From positions 4,359,248-4,423,247 of the forward strand of contig NC_035162.2 of NCBI RefSeq assembly GCF_001659605.2: a DNA stretch of 64,000 nucleotides, read 5' to 3'. Positions within the stretch are counted from its first letter, which is position 1; each line of letters opens with the position of its first letter. This DNA comes from Manihot esculenta. Its lineage: Eukaryota > Streptophyta > Magnoliopsida > Malpighiales > Euphorbiaceae. Below, piece after piece: positions 1 through 11,300 of the stretch. The position numbers and the translations under genes were made by a program. Below the pieces are notes generated by a model. That model was not told where the DNA came from and did not search any database. It saw nothing but the letters and a program-made list of their open reading frames with translations.

Positions 1-646
1 GTCACTTAGCTTACCTTGATGGGTACTATCGAGTAAAGAATCTATAACGGGGAAGATGTATGTTGACTTTGATTTGCTGTAATGTATTGGAGAGCATATG
101 TGCACAAGTGCATCATTTGCATTTTTTACTGAAAACAAGTACCTGTGTTATCAGAAAAAGAGTGTACTTAATTAGAGATGTATAATCATCATTGTGTCTT
201 TATTCCGAAGATTTTGCATCATAAAGCTATAAGAAAAACCTTTCAACTAGTCTTACTCATGCATTCGTGATATTCTTAATGCTTTTATTTATTTATTTAT
301 TTAAATAAAAAAAGAGTAGCTATTACATCATTTTTACTGCCATTATCACTTCGACTGTAATGGAGTAACGTTTCAGTTGCTTTTCAGTTTGCAATTAGGG
401 CAAAGTTATCATATTAGCCGTCTGACATATCTTAATTTTTTGAAAATTGATGATGCAATATAGCTGCTTATATAGGCATTGCCTCTTTGGAGAAAGTTCA
501 ATGTTGATAGAGCCTTGGCTTTGATCATGTGTTTATAAATGCTGGTGATGCTCAGTTAACGCATATGCTCATAGCTGTCTTGGTATAGTTGCACAGAACT
601 TAGTGGATGCCACAGGCTGCCTACTAACTGTTAGTGCATGATTCAG
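1..646 (+). other. Probable intron of the RIK-like gene
   Basis: No coding exon is visible in this stretch. It ends in a splice acceptor (cag at 644-646) directly before the first recognisable RIK exon, which starts with the last base of a split codon. It therefore reads as the tail of an intron, with the start codon and first exon(s) upstream of the window. It is AT-rich, with a short TTTA run near 280-305. Confidence 0.55.
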
Positions 647-3600
647 GAAAAAGAGAAAGTGGGATCAGCCTGCTGAGCCATTGGTTTCAGCTGGAGTTGC
701 AGGGGCATCTGGTGTTTTCCCATTAGGCAACATCGGATCTCTTGCTGGAATCTCTCTTCCTGGGATTGCTTCAGTCTCTGGTGCTTTTTTAACTAATCAA
801 TTTGTGGCTAATTGTGCACCCATTCCACCGGTGTATCAGGTGCCTTCTATACCACAAACACAAAGCAATGCTACAGTGGTCCCAAAATCAGATCAAGTGA
901 GCTCTATTGACTATTTTTCCTTTTAGCATATCTTTATGCATACTATATCGGCTAAGGTTGTTGGTGTTACTTGTGCTAAGTGATACAACAAAAATATAGA
1001 CTGTTTGAAGTAACAACTTGTCATCAAGTTTGCGTGCTTCAAATGATTTTAAATTCATTTGCAGTTGCCAGTTGCTGTCTAATATTTGAATATCTCATCT
1101 CCATGGTTGTGTTGTGTGATCATTTTTTTTTCCTAATGTTAATTCAGCCTAAGATCCAGGATGAGTTAATAATCGCACGAGAAATTGTAATAAATGATGC
1201 TGAGTCTTCTGTTCGTTTCAAGCTTACAAAGCGTCAGACACAGGAAGAGGTATATTTCATTTGGTTTGCATAATTGGAAGATAATTCTTTCATTGGGTTT
1301 GAAGAACAGTTCTCATTCTTAAGAGCTTTATAATTTGTTTATTTTCCTTGCAGATTCAGAAGTGTACCAGTGCTGTGGTGATAACTAGGTTAGTAGATGT
1401 TTAAAAGGAATATTTGGGGATTTTCATTTGGTTTCTTTGTATGGGTTTCATGATTGATGGATCATGTTGAGTTTCACCTATATAGAAACATGAATATGCT
1501 GGATTGTCTTTGCAGGGGCAAGTATCGTCCACCAAATGCACCACCTGATGGTGAAAAGCCGTTGTATCTTCACATATCTGCTGGGTCTCATGTGAGTTCA
1601 ATTGATTCATGCGACTATTGATCAGGGATTATATTTAATTTTAACCAGAAGATAAATTGATATTTTTTTGAGTGATTTATTGGTATAATAACCTAGTTAT
1701 TTCTCTGGTGTATAAATGTGGTTTTCGCTACCTAATATTTAGAACTTGAAGGCACTTTCTACATATGTTAACCTATGACAAGCTTTTGAATTTTCCATAC
1801 TGAAGTTGCTGAATGATTTTTAGGATGAATTTTTGCTGGACAGATGCCCCTTTCCCTTGTCCTTTTGTTAGTAACATAATTCTGCCTGTGCAGTTAAAAG
1901 ATACAGCTGAAAGGATTTTAGCAGTTGACCGTGCAGCTGCCATGGTTGAAGAAATGCTGAAACTGGGTTCAAATGCACAACCTTCTTTGCCCATTTTTCC
2001 AATTGCTCCAGGCAGTGGAGCGAAGGTATGCCTTGCATTATTGGATATGTGTCGCATTGCTGTTTTGCTGTCAGAAAATTATCTTGTAAAATATATTAGT
2101 TTGAAGCAAATATATGTTGACTGTTATAACAACAAAACAATTTCTTCGCTTTTTTTGTAAAAGCATCTAAAAGGGTGAAAAACAGTTTCAAAAGCAATGG
2201 CAAGTAGCCCCTTTTATAAGTGATGACATTGAGAGTTTTATCATATTACAGAAATCTCTAACTGAATAAGGTTTCTCAGGCACTGAGCACGTGTGTGTTT
2301 TTGGGATTTGACGCAGACCCATCACTTAATATTGCTGCTCGAATACGTGGACCAAATGTAAGTTTTTATATATATATTTTTAATTTCTGCCTTTTTTTTC
2401 TTATCACTGGTGGGATATCACATGATTTATTTCGTACATGCTTATCAATTTTACATATGCATCCGTAGCATATTACACTGTTGCAAGGCATTTCATTCTA
2501 TTATATACATTATATATTTGTGGTTTTACTATCTTCGTGGTTTTACTATCTTCGGTGTATCTTCGTGGTTTTACTATCTTCGGTTGTATTTGTTGCCCTA
2601 ATATATGTTAAGCTTCAAAACTTTTGGTTATAGCTGTGCCGTTTGAATTTTTTATTTTATTTTTTGTTATTTTGATGAAGATGAGAGATTCTAATGTTTG
2701 AAGCTTTCTCTCACATCTCCATATCATTGGGAGAGCTTTTTTTTGTGTTGGTGGTGGTTCGGTTTTGTACATGCAGGACCAGTATATAAATCACATTATG
2801 AATGAAACAGGAGCAACTGTTATACTAAAAGGACGTGGCTCGGGAAATTTTGAAAGCCCAAGTAGTGGAGGTACTTTTTGGTTGCATGCAATATTCTTGC
2901 AAGTATTTGATTTCTACTATTTTCTTTATGATTCCAATGGAACTTATCTAATGTTATTGTCTTATTTTTGTTTTGATGCAGACATGCAGCAGCCACTTCA
3001 TCTATTGTTGTCTGCCAATAATTCAAAAAGTCTTGAAGATGCAAAACGATTAGCTGATAACCTTCTGGATACTATTAGTTTGGAGTGTGGTGCCTCCAGG
3101 TAACCAGGCTGTGAACAATGATGGCATTATGCATACACTGCATTCTTTGGACTGATGTTTACCTTGCTTCTCAGAAATGCCATTCTGTAAATCAGTTCTA
3201 TTTAAGCAGAGCATTAAGGGCTTAGCAATTAGCATCCATCTTTTTTGCATCGATGTTTTTCATTATTAGCATCCTTGTTATCCTAATTGCATCCGTATAT
3301 TCTTGTTTTTGGTTTCCAATTTTTGTATGGATAAATCTTGGTTCTATTTCTAAGTGTTGCAGGGTTTCATCATGCAATGTTTATAGTGCTGTTCCACCAC
3401 CTCAGCAGTTGTTGGTGGGGATTAAGAATTCTGGAGATGAGCATAAGGTAAATACAAGTCCAACTGCTGGTTTGACGCCGTTAGCAAGGAGCTCTGCACC
3501 ACCTATTCCATCTTCTTCAGTAGCAATCCATGGAACAACTTCTGTCTTTTCCCAAGGCACTGTATATCAACCGGGCGGAATTGTTAACACTGTTCAGCCT

Positions 3601-6150
3601 CAGCTGAACTTGATCAGACATCCCCAGCCATTGGTGAATGGAGGAACGAGCTATAGTGGATACGAAGGGATATATCCTCAGGCCACACCTCTGCAACAAG
3701 TTGCTCTAGCCCTTAGACAGTCAACATCTCCAACAACTTCTACAGTCGCACCTGCAACATCAATTGCAAGCAATGTGCCAACTCCTAGTACAAGCTCCAT
3801 TCCTGAAAAAGAGAAACGTCCTACACATAGACGAAAATTTCAGGAGCTACCAATAGGTTCAAAGGACCCTGCAATATCTCATCAGGTATCCGTGCACTTG
3901 ATTTCTTGGAGTATGTTTGTCCCGAGAAAAAAAGCATATCCTTTTGAAAAGATTTTGTAGCCTTGGAACAAAGAAGATATTGAATTATTAACGGAGCTCT
4001 CCTCATTGGCATTTGAGTTTCTTGAACTTCATATTACTAAGTTGGGCCTTTCAGAAATTTCTTAGAATGGACTAATAGAGGGATGAAGATTGTCTAGACA
4101 GTAAATTTGTGCGAGGGAAATGAAATGAAATGAAGGAACTGTGAATTGCTTCTTTCGTGGAGTTGATTTTTGCTTGGCTGGCCTATTTGCCGATTTTGGG
4201 TTCATTGCATGGATAGTGTAAATACTTTCATCCTCTAGGAACATGAGCCAATTTGTTTACATATCGTTTTGTTTTCATGATGAGGATGGCAAACCTTATT
4301 TTTGCATGTGGATTATAATCATCTAAGCGTGAGGCTTTTCTTATCTCAAAATAAGGATAATTTATAATTGTGTGTGGGAAAATTTTCTTTATCATCATTT
4401 AGAGAACTTTTGATTTGATGTATGTTGATGTTTATATGGATGGAGTCATTTCTTAATGATAGATTTTGTAATGGCCATGCCATAGATTTTGAGGTAGAAC
4501 ATTTTGACCTGGTGATCTTAGATACCATATGAATATTTGCTTTGTTCTTTCATTATATTATGGGTTTGACATTGACCGATGGTAAATTACACAATCTGTG
4601 CTATGGAGGTTCATCCAATTATTTTATCATCTCCTCTTCTTCCTTTCCTCTGGTTTTCAGTCTGATGTATTTACTTTTCATCCTTTCCTTATGCATATCT
4701 TGAATCTGAATACTTTTGCTGTGGGTGGAAGGCAGCTTGTTTATGTTGTTATTGATCATCTGTATTTTTATGCTTGTATGCAGTGTCTTTTATATATTAT
4801 GCTGACTTTCAGTGCTTAATATTCCAGGTATTTTCTCTGACCTTCTAAGAAGCTAACAGGCTGATGCTGGATCTATTAGGGCCATTGGTTTGTATGTTTC
4901 ACAGGGTGCAGTTTTGAAGGCATTCTGCAATGGACTTTTGCTGCAAAAGAGCCATGATGGACCTATACGACCTAAAATATTCCTTTAGACATATATGCCT
5001 GATACTGATATCTCCATAAGAAGCACCATATGCACTGCTGAGTTCCTGTCAGACCAGTTCTGGGAGCCAGCTTTCAATACCAATACCACTATATGATTAA
5101 GTGGGGGTAGAATACCATATTATTCAAGAGAGAATCTTTAACTGAAGTTCTAAAAGTTAAAAGACTTGCTATCAATCTGATTTGCATTAGTGCACCAAAT
5201 AAATGGGTGTGGGAAAATAGGGGAAATTGTTGGCTGATGGCCCACCGCATTTTTATGTTGGTGGTACTGGCCAAAAGCTGATGCTAGGTGATGGTTAAAT
5301 CTCTTCACCAGCAAGAACACTGGCTTGGCTTGTTGATTGGAAGTATCAATCAAGCAAACTTTATTAACTTGACAAGTCCTCGATATTTGTGTTCATTGCA
5401 CTTGCAAACTAACAAATACAATTTTTATAATGGCGTGATAAGCACCATTCCACTACCCTTGCACACATTTCGAATTTTAGTGAAATTTTCATGTAGATGC
5501 TCAGAGAGACTAACATTTTGCTTTGTGTTAAAAAGATAATTATGTTTCAAAGATAATTATGTTTCATCATCATTCATTATATAATTGACATTGAAAAACT
5601 AGGCTTGCATTTCTCTTCTAACTTGTTGCAGGGTTCACACTTAAAGCCTGGTGGGCAAGTATTAGCAGATGATGTGAGGAATTTATCAACTATGCCTGCT
5701 CCGAAGAAATTAGTCCAGCCATCATTGAATGGAATGCCACCACCTGCTCCACGAAACGTTCCCCCACCACCTCCACGAGCTACATCTTCACCACCGTCGT
5801 CAAATGGAATGCCACCACTACCTTTGAGAACCATGCCCCCACCACCACCACCTCCAAAATTTATCTCTGCAAATGGACTACAGACGAAGAACAACATTGC
5901 CAAGAAAATTAAATCTGATACTGCACCAGGTAAATTAAAAAAACTTGCTGTTTGTTTACCTGTTGTGAATAATGCACTTGACTGAAGTGTTGATGTTCTT
6001 TTTTTTTTGGACTGTTCAGTTGTTTCAGATACTTTGGTAAAATTAATGGAATATGGAGATGAAGATGATGATGGTGATGAAACCAGCGAAGAGTCTGATC
6101 CTGGGAATTCAGGCACAGTAGCAGTTGGAAAACCTTTTTGGGCTTTATGA
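647..6150 (+). CDS. RIK: KH-domain protein RIK-like (RS2/AS1-interacting KH protein), 5' partial
   Basis: Eleven coding exons are visible: 647-896, 1148-1249, 1354-1388, 1516-1591, 1894-2025, 2280-2357, 2777-2870, 2982-3099, 3363-3885, 5632-5929 and 6020-6150. All are bounded by AG/GT and keep one frame for 611 residues to the TGA at 6148-6150. The start codon and first exon(s) lie outside the window. The protein opens with a KKRKWDQPAEP-type segment, then has two KH-like RNA-binding regions (exons 2-5 and 6-8, the second with RGPNDQYINHIMNETGA). A Ser/Thr/Pro-rich middle, a poly-proline block (exon 10) and an acidic tail ending KPFWAL follow. From recall, this order matches Arabidopsis RIK, a nuclear protein that binds AS1/RS2, which act in KNOX gene repression. 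The 1.7-kb intron 3886-5631 is the longest and looks non-coding. The 3' UTR probably runs to about 6450. Confidence 0.9.
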
Positions 6151-6450
6151 TTATAACTAGTATTTGTTGATTCAACCGGAAGCTTATTGGCAAGAGTCTG
6201 TAGTGGTTACGTGCAGGTGGAGAATGGATGACGAAGTGTCCTTTTTAGTATGGGAATTTTATCAGTATCATGTTATTTAGGAATTCTGATATCTGTTGGG
6301 CTCTTCACCATTTGTTTCAGTTTCAATTGGTTTAGGATGGCCAGGGAGCAGAGAAGAAGTGTGTTGTACTTTGTTCATAACTCCGAGAATAGGTGTACAT
6401 TAGTAGGTGGTTGTATGCAAAAGGTTGCGTTTGAAATCGAGTTTCAGCAT

Positions 6451-7517
6451 TAACAAATTATTTTCGTTAATTTTAGGTATTATTCGAAAACAGTTTAATA
6501 ATTCTATAAATTAATAGAATTATATCAAAATTAGTATTTTTAGTATATTTTGTAAATGAGATATTAAAGTAAAATTAATAAATTTCAATATGTAATTTTC
6601 TTTAGGAAATAATGTGAATTAATTGGTATTTTTAGATTTAGAAAAACAATATTATGTGATCGCAGATATATTTAGAATAAAATGTTAATGACTGCTAGTG
6701 CTTTCAGATTTTGCCGAGAATCTGATATCCTCCTGATTTATCATTTATCGGGCGGTTCAAGTGGGCTGTTGGAACCAGAGTAGATTTACCTGATCACCCA
6801 CTCAGAACCCAACGGGATTTGACCGATTCTCGGCCAATTCAAGGTGAGGGGAGCATTTATTGGGCCGATTCAACTGATCTGATAAAGGGTTATTGCAATT
6901 GCAAAGAATGAAGTCGTCTTTAAATCTGGTTATGAAACGCAACTATAGAAAGTCGGAAGCATGTGCTCTAAATTTAATGAACAGAATGACCTTTTGGTAG
7001 GGAAAATTCATTTATTATGGTACTGAAACAATTGTCTTAAGTTGTAGACAATTTTTTTAGATAATAATTTACTGATTAGTTTGTTATTATACTCGGTTAT
7101 GTATTAAAAAATAAAATTTATTAATTTTAAAATAATTTAATTTAAGAATTGAGGAATATGAATGAATAGTGTATTAAGAATAATAATACAAAATTTATTA
7201 TTTTAATTAGATTTATGTGAAAATAATTATTATAAAGTCATGTTTGTGGGACCAACGGAGAATTAAAGTTTTGACATTTACAATCACAAGCGTAGCTTGA
7301 ATGTGATGGACCAACAGAAACCATTTTCCATCATAAATGGGAATTTATGACTTCACTTCAATTCTGCTAGTGGTGCTTCACGAATCTCAGCCGTCCATTC
7401 TGACAGGTCTCAATTCAGATGAACGGCCGATGCCCACAGCTGGAGCTCAATTTTGCAGTCGTCAATTTCTCTGTAAAATAAACGCCTATTTATTTAAAAA
7501 AATTTTAACTTTACAAA
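6451..7517. other. AT-rich spacer between RIK and a foldback repeat
   Basis: No coding sequence is supported here. The part at 6700-6890 is less AT-rich and has a degenerate repeat-like look (GGCCGATTC and GACCGATTC motifs). The remainder is A/T homopolymer-rich. Confidence 0.5.
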
Positions 7518-7935
7518 TTTTCATATTTATAATTTAAATTTTTTATTTTAAATAAAAAATTTTAATTTTTAAATTTATTAAAATTATAATAATTTTTAAA
7601 TTAATTTTAATTATATTTAAATTAATTTATACTTCACATAAATAATTTATTAACTGAAATTAAAATTTTAAACTCATAATTATTTAAAATTTTTAAATTA
7701 TATAATTAAAATACTTAATTTTTTTATATTTATATAAAAATTTTAATTAAAAATTCTACACAATTAAAATTTAATTCAAATTAATTAAATTATTTATACG
7801 GTAAAAATAATAATACATATTGTGTTATATGAATTAATTTAAATATAATTAAAATTAATTTAAAAAAATATTATAATTACAATAAATTTAAAAATTATAT
7901 TTTTTAATTAAAATTTTAAATTATAAATATGAAAA
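7518..7935. repeat. AT-rich foldback (MITE-like) inverted repeat
   Basis: The left arm, about 7518-7628, begins ttttcatatttataattta. The right arm, about 7832-7935, reads as its reverse complement and ends taaattataaatatgaaaa. Both arms contain the block aattttaattatatttaaat in inverted orientation, separated by about 200 bp of AT-rich loop. Such arms are typical of non-autonomous foldback or MITE elements. No transposase coding and no clear target-site duplication were found. Base composition alone makes chance similarity more likely than usual, but agreement extends along about 100 bp. Confidence 0.6.
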
Positions 7936-8049
7936 ACTCATAAAATTTAGTTAGACACCGTGATGTAGTTAAAAAATTTGCCTTTCGGGGAAAAAAGAAA
8001 AAGTTGCCTTGGGCAATTTTTTCTTTACTTTTTCGCAGCTGGCGTCTGA

Positions 8050-8619
8050 GTCAAGACTCCATTGGCCATTTCTTTCATCTCCCATCTGTTCTTGCAGCCC
8101 CTTCAACACAACTATGCTAGACTCCATCCAACATGTTAGCTCTGAGCAGGGCTGCAACATCTAAAGGCTATGTAATCAAATTATGGAGAAATTTTATAAT
8201 ACAATCCTTATATGGACAACGTTATATTTTGATCATCATTATATAAGTTCGAAAAATATTTGTCTAAATTCGGTTCAAATTCTACTAGATCAATCATTAG
8301 TGTATAGCCATTGTACATGATATAACTTTTCCAAATTGCCCCCCAAATTAATGAACTTGGCAATGACCAGGGCCACCACTTGAATGCTACTTTCTACGTG
8401 AAGATCTATGTCCAATTTATGCTATTATCAGAAAGCAACAGACAGATTTTTCACTCAAGACTACATTTTCTGGAACCCCACATTTAGATTTCAGAAGATA
8501 CAATGACTAGTTGAGGTTTGGCATGGAAACAACTGTTTATGTTATCAAAATAGAACTCGCAAGAGCAGAGGAGAAGAAAATAACATTCCTCATTAAATTA
8601 CAAAAGTAATTCTGTTATA
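8050..8619 (-). other. 3' flank of EXO70 copy 1 (part of the duplicated unit)
   Basis: Blocks near 8098-8165 (ccttcaacacaactatgcta onward) and near 8350-8390 recur with scattered changes at about 13665-13740 and 13760-13795, downstream of the second EXO70 gene. This shows that the duplicated unit extends past the stop codons. No other gene was seen. Confidence 0.65.
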
Positions 8620-10569
8620 TCATCTCCTGCAGGGATTGTGCAGTGATCTTTGAGATCCCTGGAAGAGATCCAGCAAATAATTTTGCAAGTCATCGGCACT
8701 GTACTTAATGTGCTTGTCACTTATGTTATTGTTCTGTCTTCCAACAAATGTTCGGTAGGCCTGAATCACCTTCACAGATGTTGAAATTTGCAAATCTTCT
8801 CTAAGCTCAGCATCAGGGATTAACCATGACGTTTGAGTCCTGTAAACCTCCTCAAAAGCAAGATAAAAGCTCCGAAATCTCTCCTTGAGAAGGGTTTTTG
8901 AGACAGAATCAGAACCAGAATTTCCTTCATCTTTCAACAAAGACAGGATTGAACTCCAAGTAGTTCTCTCGTAGTTCATTGCATGCTGTTGGAATTTCCA
9001 GTTGCGCTTTCGTATCCAGTCATCCCCAAATATATGCCTTAGTTCTGAATTCTTAACCTTTTGAGCCATGTAGTGTATGTTGTTCATCATGAAGATATGC
9101 TGCAAAGAAGGATCCTTGTATAACTTGGCCTTGTCATCGAGGTTGCATTCTAGAATCGAAGCAACTGATCGGAAGTGGAGAGCCATAGAGGAAGCAGCAT
9201 ATGTCCTTCCACTTATGTTCTCTTCTTCTGTGCGTGGACTTGAGTTAGGGGACAATGAAATGGGATCCTTTATGTCACGATCCTTGAGGAGAAAATTGAG
9301 AGTCTCACGGTAGTCAGTAAGAGTGTTGATATAATTCATAACATATCTAGTGAGATGGTGAATGCCCCCTCCTGCAAAAGGATTCGGTGACACACTCGTG
9401 GCAATGGCATTCTCGAACTCGAGAAATGCTGCCTTTACAGAGTCCCCTAATCTCCTTAGAACCTCACGACAGTCATTTCTAACACCAAAACCAGCCTCTG
9501 AGTATAAAGAATCTATGTCTTGAAGTAGATCTGCAAGAACCTCATACATATCAAGAAGAGGAAACAACTTCTCCGGTTTGTGGGGGCCAATAGATATGGC
9601 TTCGCCGAAATTTAATAGTTGCAACATTGCAGCCTTTGAAGCCTCAGCAAAACAAACCAGATTAGCTGTTCCAAGATCTACAAAAAGCTGTTCAGTGAGC
9701 CATTTCTCGCTAGGAAGATAGACCGACACAAAGATCTTCATAGCCCGAACCCATCTCTTAATCTTGGAATTCAAGCTGGCCCACTCCAATTTCAGCACAT
9801 CCTCAATGCTAAGTTTCTCCATTTCAAGGATAAAGAGACATTCATCCAAGGCATCTCTTCTAACACTAATATATGCCTGTGAACATTCATGACCATAACC
9901 GGAGATGAACATTATATTTGCAATATTTCTGAGGTGAGAAATAACTTCTGGATTAACCAAATCAATGATGAAATCCTCTGAAGTTCTGCTAACGTTGTCT
10001 CTATTAATTGATTCCTCAACTGAACCATCTCCAAGAGAGATAACAGAACCCAGCTCTGTAGCATCCTCTTCACTTGAACGAAAAGACATTTGCTCTGGCT
10101 CGAAAGGTTGCCTGTTCTGAACAAGCATGTGCTTGAACTCTTCCTCAAGCCTTGCCATTGCTATTTGAAGGATATCATGCGCCCTCATCAACAGCTCCTT
10201 TTCCCCAGCATCTTTATTCAAAGACGACGTCTCCAACCTTTCAGCCAACTTCCTGGCTTCTTCAGTGGCATTCAGATACTGAGTAGCTTCATCAAGACCA
10301 GAATCCCATATCATAGACTCATCTGTCTCCCACCTCATAATCTTCTCCTGAATAACATTTAGCTGTCCTTCAAGCTCACCGCGTGTATCAACCTTGATTT
10401 CATCGACTGTGCTTATGTTAGACAATTGACTGCTAAGGTCTGCCAAAATTTTCTTGGCATTGTCAGTGAGATTCTTTTTTGATCCCAACGCCCTTGCAAT
10501 GTGTTTCGCCGCAGCAATCAAGTCTTCTTCTCCTTCCAACTCTGGAATCACAGACCCACAATCCCCCAT
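8620..10569 (-). CDS. Exocyst subunit EXO70 family protein (copy 1, full length)
   Basis: This is a single-exon gene of 649 aa, counted from the first in-frame ATG (10567-10569), which begins MGDCGSVIPELEGEED. The open frame extends further 5' without an ATG. The N-terminal third is helical and charged (EEARKLAERLE, ARLEEEFKHML). The Exo70 C-terminal domain covers about residues 200-640, with conserved segments such as LTRYVMNYINTL, HIFMMNNIHYMAQKV, DDWIRK and VIQAYRTFVGR. EXO70 proteins are exocyst subunits that bind membrane phosphoinositides and tether secretory vesicles at the plasma membrane. Plant genomes carry many, and intronless members are common in several subgroups. The sequence looks nearest to the EXO70B/D part of the family, which I cannot resolve by eye. 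A probable 5' UTR intron donor (TTTCAG/GTGTGC on the minus strand) near 11075 is shared with copy 2. Confidence 0.93.
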   Translation of the reverse strand: MGDCGSVIPELEGEEDLIAAAKHIARALGSKKNLTDNAKKILADLSSQLSNISTVDEIKVDTRGELEGQLNVIQEKIMRWETDESMIWDSGLDEATQYLNATEEARKLAERLETSSLNKDAGEKELLMRAHDILQIAMARLEEEFKHMLVQNRQPFEPEQMSFRSSEEDATELGSVISLGDGSVEESINRDNVSRTSEDFIIDLVNPEVISHLRNIANIMFISGYGHECSQAYISVRRDALDECLFILEMEKLSIEDVLKLEWASLNSKIKRWVRAMKIFVSVYLPSEKWLTEQLFVDLGTANLVCFAEASKAAMLQLLNFGEAISIGPHKPEKLFPLLDMYEVLADLLQDIDSLYSEAGFGVRNDCREVLRRLGDSVKAAFLEFENAIATSVSPNPFAGGGIHHLTRYVMNYINTLTDYRETLNFLLKDRDIKDPISLSPNSSPRTEEENISGRTYAASSMALHFRSVASILECNLDDKAKLYKDPSLQHIFMMNNIHYMAQKVKNSELRHIFGDDWIRKRNWKFQQHAMNYERTTWSSILSLLKDEGNSGSDSVSKTLLKERFRSFYLAFEEVYRTQTSWLIPDAELREDLQISTSVKVIQAYRTFVGRQNNNISDKHIKYSADDLQNYLLDLFQGSQRSLHNPCRR

Positions 10570-11300
10570 AGGTACAGATTCCTCAAAACACCGACCCAAC
10601 TGATCCCCTTTTTGATTTTCGACAATCAATTAAATTCAGGTGCAGACTTGCTCGTCTTAGATCACTTTTCCACCGTGCTAGATTGGTATCTAAAATCCCA
10701 AGGAATATACTTCAATTCCCAAAAATCCTGCTACTTTCTAGATTGGAATTTCAAGTAGCCGATCCCAAATGATAACTGGTGAAAAAAGCAAATCATAAAC
10801 TGATCAAATAAAGAAAACAAAAACAACTACAAAAGCATAAACCCAATATGATTACAATTTCCAATTGCAATAATTAGCAATAATAAATCATTAGTATCAA
10901 GAGAACCACTAAACAAAAGAAGAAGAAGACCCAAAAGCTGAAGATCGCAATAGTAACAAGGAAAACGTGCAGACATCACAAAAAGGATGTAAAGAAATAC
11001 CATAAACAAAGACAAAAAGGAGATAAAGACAGAGATAAAATAGAAAAATTTAAAAAATTAAAACTTGAAGCACACCTGAAAAAGATCAGCAAGATCTGCA
11101 AGGGGAAAGTGCAAAGCAGCAGCAGCAGAAAAGGAAAGAAAGAGCAGGGTTTCAGATAAAAAAGTAACCAAATGTACGGGGAGTACAATGAAGAACCCAA
11201 GTGAGATTTCCTTTGTGGAGGTTCATGGAAGTTGCAGGTTTTTGTTTTTCTCTCCAACTGATTCTACAGACTACAATTCCAAAGTCTGATCTCTCACTTT
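10570..11300 (-). promoter_or_regulatory. 5' leader and promoter-proximal region of EXO70 copy 1
   Basis: This stretch matches 15664-16330 upstream of copy 2 in many blocks, for example gacttgctcgtcttagat at 10645 against cacttgctcgtcttagat at 15740, and gaagatcgcaa..gtaacaaggaaaacgtgca near 10940 and 16038. A minus-strand donor-like site is retained in both copies. That suggests a 5' UTR intron, but the acceptor is not certain. Confidence 0.5.

Noticed and set aside
5577..6116. Long minus-strand open frame opposite the RIK 3' exons
   Set aside because: Its glycine-rich translation is the antisense of the poly-proline exon of RIK; the plus-strand exons have family similarity and splice sites.
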